Origin: Polaribacter huanghezhanensis
Lineage (GTDB): Bacteria > Bacteroidota > Bacteroidia > Flavobacteriales > Flavobacteriaceae
Reading direction: 5' to 3'
DNA: 64,000 bases
Assembly (NCBI RefSeq): GCF_030444335.1
Contig: NZ_CP128595.1
Location: 2,246,501 to 2,310,500, forward strand
This document shows, in pieces, positions 17,139-25,334 of the stretch. Positions within the stretch are counted from its first letter, which is position 1. Each line of letters starts with the position of its first letter. The notes below the pieces were generated by a model that saw only the letters and a list, made by a program, of their open reading frames with translations, did not search any database and was not told where the DNA came from. Made by a program: the position numbers and the translations under genes.

Positions 17139-17524
17139 TTGTTAACTGATTATTATATTATGAGATTCCTCAATCGTGCCTCATTTCGGAATGACAACTG
17201 ATAACTGATACCTGTTCACTGATAACTGACAACTGTTCACTGTCATTTCGACGATAGGAGAAATCTCATGAAACAAGTGCTAAACATAAGATTCCTCAAT
17301 CATGCCTCATTTCGGAATGACAACTGCTAACTAATAATTGATCACTGTTCACTGATCACTGTTCACTGCTAACTGTTCACTGATAACTGACAACTGTTCA
17401 CTGTCATTTCGACGACAGGAGAAATCTCATGAAACAAGTACTAAACATGAGATTCCTCAATCATGCCTCATTTCGGAATGACAACTGTTCACTGTTCACT
17501 GTTCACTGATAACTGTTAACCGAA
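17139..17524. repeat. Composite repeat island: heptad arrays and palindromic R2 elements
   Basis: This 400-base gap without genes is almost entirely repeats. Heptads of consensus TG-NNN-AC (TGTTCAC, TGATAAC, TGACAAC, TGATCAC, TGCTAAC) run at 17197-17240, 17323-17401 and 17484-17521. Embedded in them are one single R2 arm (17160-17196) and two full R2 elements (17241-17322 and 17402-17483). Each full R2 begins TGTCATTTCGACGA and ends GGAATGACA, with inner arms AAATCTCATG and CATGAGATT or close variants. The R2 ends match the heptad TGACAAC in phase. The island sits between the hypothetical gene and the end of priA. Confidence 0.88.
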
Positions 17525-19972
17525 TTACTGCGCATCCACATCTACAATAAACCGAATCGGTCTAAAGTCTTTTACCGATTGAAACGTATTTTTAATTTTA
17601 TCTAACTGTTTCTTCGTTTCTGCTAAGTTTTGTTTTGGCGGAATCTTAATCGTTAAGTTTTTAATGTATTGATTCCGAACTCTAGAAACTACTGGTGCAG
17701 TTGGACCTAAAACATGTTCTCTAAATACATTTTGCAAGGCTTTTGCCAACCAATTAACTCCGCTGTCAACTTTGATATAATCTTTGTGTTTTAAGGTGAT
17801 TTTTATCAATCTGTAATACGGCGAATACTGATATTGCCAGCGTTCTTGCAATTGTTCTTTATACATTTCTGCATAATTTGTGGTAGAAACTTGTTGCAAT
17901 ATTTGATGATATGGATTAAAGGTTTGTATCGCTACATTTCCTTGTTTTTTGGATCTTCCTGCGCGTCCAGAAACTTGAACCATCATATCGTAACTGCGTT
18001 CGTGCGCTCTAAAATCTGGAAAATTCAACATATTATCAGCATTTAAAATTCCGACTAATGACACGTTTTCAAAATCCAATCCTTTAGACAACATTTGCGT
18101 TCCTACTAAAACATCAATTTCTTGTGCTTCAAAAGCGCCAATTATTTTTTGATATCCGTGTTTTCCACGCGTGGTGTCTAAATCCATTCTTCCAATTTTA
18201 TATGTCGGAAAAATTTCTTTCAATTCTAATTCAATTTGCTCTGTACCAAAACCTTTGGTATCTAATGTATTACTTCCACAAGCCGCACAATTGTTTGGCA
18301 TGGCCCGTTGATAATTGCAATAATGACATTTTAATTCGTTTCTGTATTTGTGATATGTTAAACTCACATCACAATTTGGACATTGCGGTGCAATACCACA
18401 AGTGGTACATTCTACAACTGGCGAAAATCCACGTCGATTTTGGAATAAAATAACTTGTTCTTTATTTTCTAAAGCTTCAGTAATTAATGTGATTAAACGA
18501 TCAGAAAAATGACCGTTCATTTGTTTTTTATGATGCTTTTCTTTGATGTTTATCAACTCTATTTTGGGCAATTGTACATTTCCAAATCTGCGATTTAATT
18601 CCACCAAACCATATTTTCCATTTTGCGTATTAAAATAACTTTCTAAAGACGGAGTTGCAGAACCCAATAAGATTTTCGCTTTGTGTTGATGCGCCAACAC
18701 AACTGCTGTATCGCGTGCGTGATAACGTGGTGAAGGTTCAAATTGTTTATACGAAGTTTCGTGTTCTTCATCAACAATGATTAAACCTAAATTAGAAAAT
18801 GGTAAAAAAACCGAAGATCGTGCGCCTAAAATAATTTGCGCTTTTTGTTTATTTTCCAACACATTATTCCACACTTCAACGCGTTCATTCATTGAATATT
18901 TTGAATGAAATACCGAAATTTGATTTCCGAAATAAGCTTCTAATCGCGTAATAATTTGAGTTGTCAAAGCAATTTCTGGCAACAAAAACAAAATCTGTTT
19001 TCCTGAGTTTAAATTGTCTTCAATCAGTTTTGTATAGACTTCTGTCTTACCAGAACTTGTAATTCCGTGCAACAAAACCACTTCTTTTTCTTCAAAAGCA
19101 GTTTTAATTTCTGACAAAGCATTTTCTTGAAATTCGTTTAGGTTTTTTAAATCGTTTGTAGCTCCTTTAAAATTGATTCTGTCAGTCTGAATTTCATACA
19201 ATTCAAAAACACCTTTATCCGCCAAGGCTTTAATTATGGCTGCGGAAACTCCAATTTTTGTTTCTAACTCTTTGGCTTTTATTGGTTTTTTATCTGCGGA
19301 TAATTGAAAGTATCCTAAGACCGCTTCTCGTTGTTTTTTTGCTCTGTTTAATTCTAGTAATAAATTTTGTAACGACTCATCAGAAGTATATTGCGAATGT
19401 AAACGAACATATTTTACCATTTTGGGTTTGTACTGTTCGTAAATTTCTTCTTGAATAGAAACCGCTTTTTTCTGAATCAATTCATTGATAATTGGCAATA
19501 CTTTTTTCTTTCCTAAAATATCAGCAACTTGATGAATGGTTAATTGTGATTGATGTTGCAAGGCTTCAAAAATCAAAAATTCATCATCAGTCAATTCAGT
19601 TTCTTCAGTAAATGCATCGTTCTTTAAAACAATGGTTTCGCTTTCTAATAAAAATGCTGATGGCAGCGCAGCGCGATATACATCACCCAAAGAACACATA
19701 TAATAACTAGCAATCCATTGCCAATTTTGCAATTGAATTTCGGTTACAATTGGTTTCTCATCCAAGATTTGCAAAATTTCAATCGCTTCATATAATGCTG
19801 GTTTATTTTCATGAATTTTTAAAACCAGCGCCGTGTACATTTTTGTGTTTCCGAAAGAAACCGCAACACGCATTCCTTTTTGCAGGAATTCAGCTTCTGC
19901 TTCCGTCACCGAATAGGTAAAGGTTTTCTGAATCGGAATTGGTAATATGACGTCTATGAAATTCGCGGTCAC
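17525..19972 (-). CDS. priA: Primosomal protein N' (replication restart helicase)
   Basis: An 815-residue helicase that reloads DnaB at stalled forks. The N-terminal DNA-binding domain starts FIDVILPIPIQKTFTYSV. The motor has Walker A GITSSGKTEVY (about 304-314), LLPEIALT, DEEH in LIIVDEEHETSYKQ and GSATPSLES. A zinc module of eight Cys follows (CTTCGIAPQCPNCD and CHYC with CAAC), then the helicase C-terminal GTQMLSKGLDF and VSGRAGR. Length is normal. The start codon is a GTG (19970-19972) that lies in the terminal arm of an R1-like repeat, so the native start may have been replaced. The ATG-less N-terminus TANFIDVILP is slightly longer than usual. Confidence 0.95.
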   Translation of the reverse strand: MTANFIDVILPIPIQKTFTYSVTEAEAEFLQKGMRVAVSFGNTKMYTALVLKIHENKPALYEAIEILQILDEKPIVTEIQLQNWQWIASYYMCSLGDVYRAALPSAFLLESETIVLKNDAFTEETELTDDEFLIFEALQHQSQLTIHQVADILGKKKVLPIINELIQKKAVSIQEEIYEQYKPKMVKYVRLHSQYTSDESLQNLLLELNRAKKQREAVLGYFQLSADKKPIKAKELETKIGVSAAIIKALADKGVFELYEIQTDRINFKGATNDLKNLNEFQENALSEIKTAFEEKEVVLLHGITSSGKTEVYTKLIEDNLNSGKQILFLLPEIALTTQIITRLEAYFGNQISVFHSKYSMNERVEVWNNVLENKQKAQIILGARSSVFLPFSNLGLIIVDEEHETSYKQFEPSPRYHARDTAVVLAHQHKAKILLGSATPSLESYFNTQNGKYGLVELNRRFGNVQLPKIELINIKEKHHKKQMNGHFSDRLITLITEALENKEQVILFQNRRGFSPVVECTTCGIAPQCPNCDVSLTYHKYRNELKCHYCNYQRAMPNNCAACGSNTLDTKGFGTEQIELELKEIFPTYKIGRMDLDTTRGKHGYQKIIGAFEAQEIDVLVGTQMLSKGLDFENVSLVGILNADNMLNFPDFRAHERSYDMMVQVSGRAGRSKKQGNVAIQTFNPYHQILQQVSTTNYAEMYKEQLQERWQYQYSPYYRLIKITLKHKDYIKVDSGVNWLAKALQNVFREHVLGPTAPVVSRVRNQYIKNLTIKIPPKQNLAETKKQLDKIKNTFQSVKDFRPIRFIVDVDAQ

Positions 19973-20073
19973 TTCGAGTGGTTTTACAATTGATAATGAG
20001 TAAAATTGTATCGAGAAGTCGTGTTTATAAAAGTTCTCGATACAATTCCGATAAAAAAATCGGAATCACTCGA
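19970..20073. repeat. R1-related palindromic repeat at the priA 5' end
   Basis: AATTGTATCGAGAA (20004-20017) and TTCTCGATACAATT (20034-20047) are perfect 14-base arms. An adjacent small hairpin, ATTCCGAT and ATCGGAAT around an A run, covers 20045-20066. The outer parts CACTTCGAGTG and CACTCGAACTGACA resemble R1 ends. The element touches the priA start codon. Confidence 0.75.
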
Positions 20074-20201
20074 ACTGACAATCGTCAAAATTACTACAAA
20101 TCAAAACTACGTAAATTTACCTACATAATAAATAGATTTCAAAAGAAGAATTTATCAAAAATAGATTCGTTTAATTTTTTTAAAAAGTGTTTATTTGTAA
20201 G

Positions 20202-20386
20202 ATGAACCAAATTATTTCTAATTATGAACAAGAAATAGAAAGTACGGAATACAAAGTCTGTTCTTATAAAATCGATGGCATCAAAATCATTGAAAGAACT
20301 GCTTAAATTACTCCGAAAAAAATGGGTCAATTTGTAACTTGCTGGAAACGAAATTACAGAACCACACAAACATTCTGATGCGATTA
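20202..20386 (+). pseudogene. mepB: MepB-family protein remnant
   Basis: Reading from the ATG at 20202 gives a 34-codon peptide ending IDGIKIIERTA, then TAA at 20304-20306. The next codons in the same frame read ITPKKMGQFVTCWKR. Joined, RTA-K-ITPKKxGQFVTxWKRN is the hallmark of MepB proteins, so the TAA is best explained as a single A-to-T change of a Lys codon. After WKR the frame shifts by a small deletion: another frame reads EITEPHKHSDAIN. The C-terminal two thirds are missing and the end of recG lies there. MepB is a small cytoplasmic protein of uncertain function named from the staphylococcal mepRAB operon. Confidence 0.8.
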
Positions 20387-22483
20387 ACTAATGTTTACCC
20401 ACAATCCGCTAGTTTTTTGATGTTGTGTATAGGTTTTTAGAGTCACGTTGTTTTCTGGTTTTGATAAAGTTGCATCATCCGTTAATAAATCGATGGCAGC
20501 ATTTCTGGCAGTAACTAAAATGGATGTGTCTTTTACAATATCAGCAATTTTTAAATTCAACACACCACTTTGTTGTGTTCCCATAATATTTCCTGGTCCA
20601 CGTAGTTTTAAATCAACTTCTGCAATTTTAAATCCGTCTGAAGTTTCTACCATGGTTTTTAAACGTGTTTTTGCATCCGCAGATAATTTAACATCCGATA
20701 GTAAAATACAATAACTTTGATCTGCTCCTCGCCCAACGCGTCCACGTAGTTGATGCAATTGACTCAATCCAAAACGCTCAGAACTTTCAACCACCATAAC
20801 ACTTGCATTTGGAACGTTTACGCCGACTTCAATTACAGTTGTTGCTACCATAATTTGCGTTTCTCCTTTTACAAAGCGTTGCATTTCGTATTCTTTATCA
20901 GCTGGTTTCATTTTTCCGTGTACAATACTAATTTGATATTGTGGCATTGGAAAATCTCTAGAAATACTTTCGTAACCGTCCATCAAATCTTTATAATCCA
21001 TTGCTTCAGATTCCTGAATTAAAGGATATACAACATATACTTGTCTTCCTTTTGCAATTTCATCTTTTAAAAATTTAAAAACTGCCAATCTATTACTATC
21101 AAATCTGTGAACCGTTTTTACTTCTTTTCTTCCTGGTGGCATTTCATCAATTACAGAAATATCTAAATCACCATACACCGACATTGCCAGAGTTCTCGGA
21201 ATTGGTGTTGCTGTCATTACCAAAACATGTGGCGGTAATTGGTTTTTTTTCCACATTTTAGAACGTTGTGCCACGCCAAAACGGTGTTGTTCATCAATAA
21301 TGGCAATTCCTAAATTCTTAAAAATTACTTTATCTTCTAACAACGCGTGCGTCCCTATTAATATATCTAAAGTTTCGTCTTCTAATTGTTGATGGATTTC
21401 TCGGCGTTTTTTTGCTTTTACAGAACCTGTTAATAGTGCTACCTTTATAGTACTCTTTTTTAACAACTCAACGATTGCATTATAATGTTGTGTAGCTAAT
21501 ATTTCTGTTGGCGCCATTAAAGACGCTTGGAATCCGTTATCAATGGCCAACAACATGGTTAATAACGCAACAATTGTTTTTCCTGAGCCCACATCGCCTT
21601 GCAACAATCTGTTCATATGAATTCCCGTTGCCAAATCTTTACGGATTTCTTTCAACACACGTTTTTGCGCATTGGTTAAATCAAAGGGTAAATTGTTGTT
21701 GTAAAAATCAGTAAACTTTTCTCCGACGTTTTCAAAAACATACCCTTTTAATTTTGATTTTCTAATGATTTTCTTTCGGATGAGCTGTAATTGTATAAAA
21801 AACAACTCTTCAAACTTTAATCGATATTGTGCTTTTGCCAGGTTTTCTTGACTTTTAGGAAAATGAATATTTAACAATGCCTCTTTTTTAGACATCAAAC
21901 CATATTGATGGATAAACGTTTCCGATACTGTTTCACTTATTTTTCCATCTAGCTGAATAAACAAATTTTGTATCAGTGTTCTAATTACTTTATTGCTAAT
22001 GTTTTTATTCCCTAAAGTTTCGGTGGATGGATATACAGGTTGCATGGCGCTTTGTACTTTCTTTTTATGCTCAGAAAGCAATTCCATTTCTGGATGCGGC
22101 ATCGAAAACGAATTGTTAAAACTGTTTAGTTTACCATAAATAACATACGGAACATTTACCTTTAAAGACTCTTTAATCCATTTTACCCCTTTAAACCACA
22201 CCAATTCCATCGTTCCAGTTTCATCTATAAAAGTAGCAACTACTCTACTTCCACGTTTTTGTTGAATCGTTTTTACTTGAGTTATTTTTCCAATAATTTG
22301 CACATCTGCGCCACTATCTTGTAACTGATTGATTTTATAAAACTGTGTTTTGTCTATATATCTAAAAGGAAACAAATGCAATAAATCGCTACACGTTTTA
22401 ACGTGTAACTCTCTATAAAGCAATGATGCTCTATTGGCTGTCATACCATTTATATAGCTAATTGGGTTATTTAAATTGATCAA
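20384..22483 (-). CDS. recG: ATP-dependent DNA helicase RecG
   Basis: A 699-residue branch-migration helicase. The N-terminal wedge/OB domain (residues about 1-220) contains DLLHLFPFRYID, typical of RecG. Motor motifs: Walker A GDVGSGKT, MAPTEILATQHY, DEQH in AIIDEQHRFGVAQR, MTATPIPRTLA, and the C-terminal ATTVIEVGVNVPNASVMVVE, QLRGRVGRG and the TRG-like tail. Length matches the family. It lies upstream of priA on the same strand, separated by the mepB remnant and a repeat. Confidence 0.96.
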   Translation of the reverse strand: MINLNNPISYINGMTANRASLLYRELHVKTCSDLLHLFPFRYIDKTQFYKINQLQDSGADVQIIGKITQVKTIQQKRGSRVVATFIDETGTMELVWFKGVKWIKESLKVNVPYVIYGKLNSFNNSFSMPHPEMELLSEHKKKVQSAMQPVYPSTETLGNKNISNKVIRTLIQNLFIQLDGKISETVSETFIHQYGLMSKKEALLNIHFPKSQENLAKAQYRLKFEELFFIQLQLIRKKIIRKSKLKGYVFENVGEKFTDFYNNNLPFDLTNAQKRVLKEIRKDLATGIHMNRLLQGDVGSGKTIVALLTMLLAIDNGFQASLMAPTEILATQHYNAIVELLKKSTIKVALLTGSVKAKKRREIHQQLEDETLDILIGTHALLEDKVIFKNLGIAIIDEQHRFGVAQRSKMWKKNQLPPHVLVMTATPIPRTLAMSVYGDLDISVIDEMPPGRKEVKTVHRFDSNRLAVFKFLKDEIAKGRQVYVVYPLIQESEAMDYKDLMDGYESISRDFPMPQYQISIVHGKMKPADKEYEMQRFVKGETQIMVATTVIEVGVNVPNASVMVVESSERFGLSQLHQLRGRVGRGADQSYCILLSDVKLSADAKTRLKTMVETSDGFKIAEVDLKLRGPGNIMGTQQSGVLNLKIADIVKDTSILVTARNAAIDLLTDDATLSKPENNVTLKTYTQHQKTSGLWVNIS

Positions 22484-22823
22484 TTGTGAATGTTTTTTCC
22501 TTTAGAATAACGAAAGTACATAATTTGATTGAAATATATTTTAATAAGAAATTTGATGCTTGTAAATTTTATTTACCTTTTAAAATTATGTAGCTACCAT
22601 GAATAACGGGATTTTAAATAATAAACTACATATTACTAGAAACAATATTTCGTTAAAGTTAAAAAGCACACAAAATGGCATTTATATCTCTTTTTATAGC
22701 ATTAGAAAAACATAGAAAAGTAATTTTTACAGATTTCACCAAAAAGAAAAATTAATGTCATCTTTATTCTTACATTTGCAAGTCCTAAGAAACAACAATT
22801 TTTTAGTGATTAATATACTATAA
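22484..22823. other. Divergent intergenic region recG / rsmB-like gene
   Basis: About 340 bases between divergent genes. An exact -7 box, TACATTTG at 22771-22778, lies 45 bases before the methyltransferase start; a weaker leftward box (TACTTTCG on the minus strand, 22511-22518) faces recG. An ATG-started frame of 38 codons (22600-22716) exists but has no recognisable features. I see no hairpin or repeat. Confidence 0.5.
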
Positions 22824-24044
22824 ATGAGACTACACAGAAATTTAACATATGCGGTAATCGATAGCTTACGCGATGTTTTTAATGAAGGAGAATATGCTGG
22901 TAAAGCAGTAGAAAAGGCATTAAAAAGAGACAAACGTTGGGGAAGCAGAGACCGTAAGTTTGTTGCAGAAACCATTTACGAAATTGTTAGATGGAAACGT
23001 TTATACGCAGAAATTGCAGAAGTAAAAGAACCTTTTGATAGACCAAATTTATGGAGGTTGTTTACCGTTTGGTGCGTTTTAAAAGGAATACCACTACCTG
23101 ATTGGAATCAAATTGAAGAAACTCCAACTAGAAGAATCAAAGGAAAATTTGATGAACTTTCTAAAATAAGAAAATACAGAGAATCTATTCCAGATTGGAT
23201 GGACGAAATCTGTGTAAAAGAATTAGGTGAAAAATTGTGGACCAAAGAAATGGCGGCACTTAACATACAAGCAGATGTTGTTTTAAGAGTAAATACCTTA
23301 AACATTACCAAAGAAAAACTGCAAAAAGAATTAGAACAAGAAAGTATTTTTACAGAAACACTTCCAAATCATCCAGATGCGTTAAAATTGGTAGAAAGAG
23401 CAAATGTTTTTAAAACCGATGCCTTTAAAAAAGGCTATTTCGAAGTACAAGACGCCTCTTCTCAATTAGTTGCTACCTATTTAGATGTACAACCAGGAAT
23501 GAAAGTGATTGATACTTGTGCTGGCGCAGGCGGAAAAACATTGCATTTATCAGCATTAATGCAAAACAAAGGGCAAATTATTGCGATGGATATTTACGAA
23601 AGTAAATTGCGTAAATTAAAAGTAAGAGCAAAAAGAAATAAGGCACACAACATCGATTTAAAAGAAATAAACTCTACTAAAGTAATTAAGAAGTTACACA
23701 ACAAAGCAGACAGAGTTTTAATTGATGCGCCGTGTTCTGGCTTAGGTGTTCTACGTAGAAATCCAGATTCTAAATGGAAATTACAACCAGAATTTATAGA
23801 TAATATTAAAAAAACGCAACAAGAGGTTTTACAAAACTATTCTAAAATGGTAAAACCTGGCGGTAAGCTAGTGTATGCTACCTGTTCGGTGCTTCCATCT
23901 GAAAATCAAGATCAGGTAAAACAATTTTTAAAATCTGAAAACGGAAAAGAATTTACTTTTATTAAAGACCATAAAATTTTAGCGTCAGAATCTGGTTATG
24001 ATGGATTTTATATGGCTTTGTTACAAAAAAATATGGTTTCATAA
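22824..24044 (+). CDS. RsmB/NOP-family RNA cytosine-C5 methyltransferase
   Basis: A 406-residue SAM-dependent RNA m5C methyltransferase. The N-terminal helical NusB-like part covers about 1-150. The catalytic domain has motif I DTCAGAGGKTLHL (about 230-242), DAPCSGLG with Cys304 and YATCSVLPSENQDQV with the nucleophile Cys354. The two Cys arrangement is diagnostic for the NOL1/NOP2/Sun family. The likely target is 16S rRNA C967 (RsmB), but other bacterial members exist, so the exact base is inferred. Length is close to RsmB. Confidence 0.88.
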   Translation: MRLHRNLTYAVIDSLRDVFNEGEYAGKAVEKALKRDKRWGSRDRKFVAETIYEIVRWKRLYAEIAEVKEPFDRPNLWRLFTVWCVLKGIPLPDWNQIEETPTRRIKGKFDELSKIRKYRESIPDWMDEICVKELGEKLWTKEMAALNIQADVVLRVNTLNITKEKLQKELEQESIFTETLPNHPDALKLVERANVFKTDAFKKGYFEVQDASSQLVATYLDVQPGMKVIDTCAGAGGKTLHLSALMQNKGQIIAMDIYESKLRKLKVRAKRNKAHNIDLKEINSTKVIKKLHNKADRVLIDAPCSGLGVLRRNPDSKWKLQPEFIDNIKKTQQEVLQNYSKMVKPGGKLVYATCSVLPSENQDQVKQFLKSENGKEFTFIKDHKILASESGYDGFYMALLQKNMVS

Positions 24045-24086
24045 TTTATTGCTAAATTTGAAACTTAATTGTTGAAAAAGAAAAAC

Positions 24087-25190
24087 ATGGAAAAAAAATT
24101 AATCTTTTTTTATTTCCTATTATTTATATCGTTCATCTCTTTTGCACAAGAGGGTTATTATAACGATGTAGATTTAACACTTACTGGAATTCAATTAAAG
24201 AATGCTTTAGCAACCAAAATTACTACTACACACACAAACAAACTGTCATATACTCCTGGAGTATGGGAGGCAAGTAAAATTACAGATGCAAATCCTAATA
24301 ATAGTAGTGAAGTTATACTGATTTATGGTTGGGAAAATGGTACTGACGGAGACATTACCAATGATAGATTTAGAATTAACACATTACAAGATACTGGAAG
24401 TGGAACAGCATTTGTTTGGAATAGAGAACATGTTTTTCCAAAATCATTAGCAAATCCTTCATTGAGTACAAAAGACCCAGGTCCAGGAACAGATGCACAC
24501 AATTTAAGACCAACAGATAGAGAAACCAACAGCGAAAGATCTAACAAAAAATTTGCTGTTGGTTCTGGAAATTCGGGTAATGTAACTGGTGGATGGTATC
24601 CAGGAGATGAATGGAAAGGAGATGTTGCCAGAATTATCATGTATATGTATGTACGTTATAATGGTAATGGGTCAAGTATTTCTCAAACTAATTGTTTACC
24701 AACAAATGTTGGAGTTGGTAGTAATACATCTACAGGTGATGATATGATTGATTTGTTTTTACTATGGAATGCTGAAGACCCAGTTTCTGATATTGAAAAA
24801 GTAAGAAATACATATCATGAAAACACTTCGAATCAATATGCGCAAGGAAATAGAAATCCATTTATAGATAACCCTTATTTAGCAACCAGAATTTGGGGAG
24901 GAACTCCTGCTGAAGATAGATGGAATTATTATACTTTAAGTGTAGAGAAAATTGACAATGGTTTGTTTAAATTATATCCAAACCCTTCAAACGGTTCTTA
25001 CTTAAACATTGTAAATCCTTCTTCTGTTAAAATAAACAAAATAAAGATTTATACGATCAACGGAAAAGAAATAAAATCTATTTCAAATCCAACATCAACA
25101 ATTAATCTAAACGGTATTTACAACGGTTTGTACGTTATCAAATTAATATCTGATAAAGGCACAAGCATACAGAAATTCATAAAAAACTAA
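24087..25190 (+). CDS. Secreted endonuclease I with T9SS type A sorting domain
   Basis: A 367-residue protein starting at the ATG at 24087, which gives a clean signal peptide (MEKKLIFFYFLLFISFISFAQ); the open frame begins six codons earlier at a TTG. Residues about 20-265 are the endonuclease I/NucM fold: WNREHVFPKSLANP with the catalytic His, then GTDAHNLRPTDRETNSERSNKKF. The last 75 residues are a type A sorting domain (FKLYPNPSNG, IYTINGKEI, GLYVIKL). It should be exported by the type IX system and degrade extracellular DNA, either for nutrition or for clearing matrix. The nuclease and sorting calls are firm; the role is inferred. Confidence 0.92.
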   Translation: MEKKLIFFYFLLFISFISFAQEGYYNDVDLTLTGIQLKNALATKITTTHTNKLSYTPGVWEASKITDANPNNSSEVILIYGWENGTDGDITNDRFRINTLQDTGSGTAFVWNREHVFPKSLANPSLSTKDPGPGTDAHNLRPTDRETNSERSNKKFAVGSGNSGNVTGGWYPGDEWKGDVARIIMYMYVRYNGNGSSISQTNCLPTNVGVGSNTSTGDDMIDLFLLWNAEDPVSDIEKVRNTYHENTSNQYAQGNRNPFIDNPYLATRIWGGTPAEDRWNYYTLSVEKIDNGLFKLYPNPSNGSYLNIVNPSSVKINKIKIYTINGKEIKSISNPTSTINLNGIYNGLYVIKLISDKGTSIQKFIKN

Positions 25191-25201
25191 ATTTAAAAAA
25201 G

Positions 25202-25228
25202 AAGCGACTTTCGAGTCGCTTTTTTTTT
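25202..25228 (+). terminator. Rho-independent terminator after the endonuclease gene
   Basis: AAGCGACT and AGTCGCTT pair around a TTCG tetraloop, followed by a run of T residues. It lies 12 bases after the stop codon. Confidence 0.9.
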
Positions 25229-25296
25229 GTTTAAAACATCGTGTATAACTCTTTAAATCAACATAATTTTTAAAGAAGAAATTCAAGGATTTGTAT

Positions 25297-25304
25297 TAAA
25301 TTTG
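25297..25304 (+). promoter_or_regulatory. -7 box (TAAATTTG) of purL
   Basis: An exact TAnnTTTG match 30 bases before the purL ATG. No clear -33 TTG is seen at 19-23 bases upstream. Confidence 0.5.
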
Positions 25305-25334
25305 CATTTTAAACAACATACAAACACACACTAA

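Noticed and set aside
16574-17524. Regularly repeated sequence that could be taken for a CRISPR array
   Set aside because: The units are 7 bases with no unique spacers of uniform length, and there are no cas genes. It is a heptad tandem repeat with palindromic elements.
19978-20205. 75-codon plus-strand frame upstream of the mepB remnant
   Set aside because: It runs through the palindromic repeat and has low-complexity basic sequence. No family features and out of frame with the remnant.
20139-20369. 76-codon minus-strand frame over the mepB remnant
   Set aside because: No recognisable protein features; the plus strand carries the MepB signature, so the minus frame is a shadow.
22600-22716. 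38-codon ATG frame in the recG/rsmB-like gap
   Set aside because: Short, no conserved features, no nearby -7 box. Cannot be supported as a gene.
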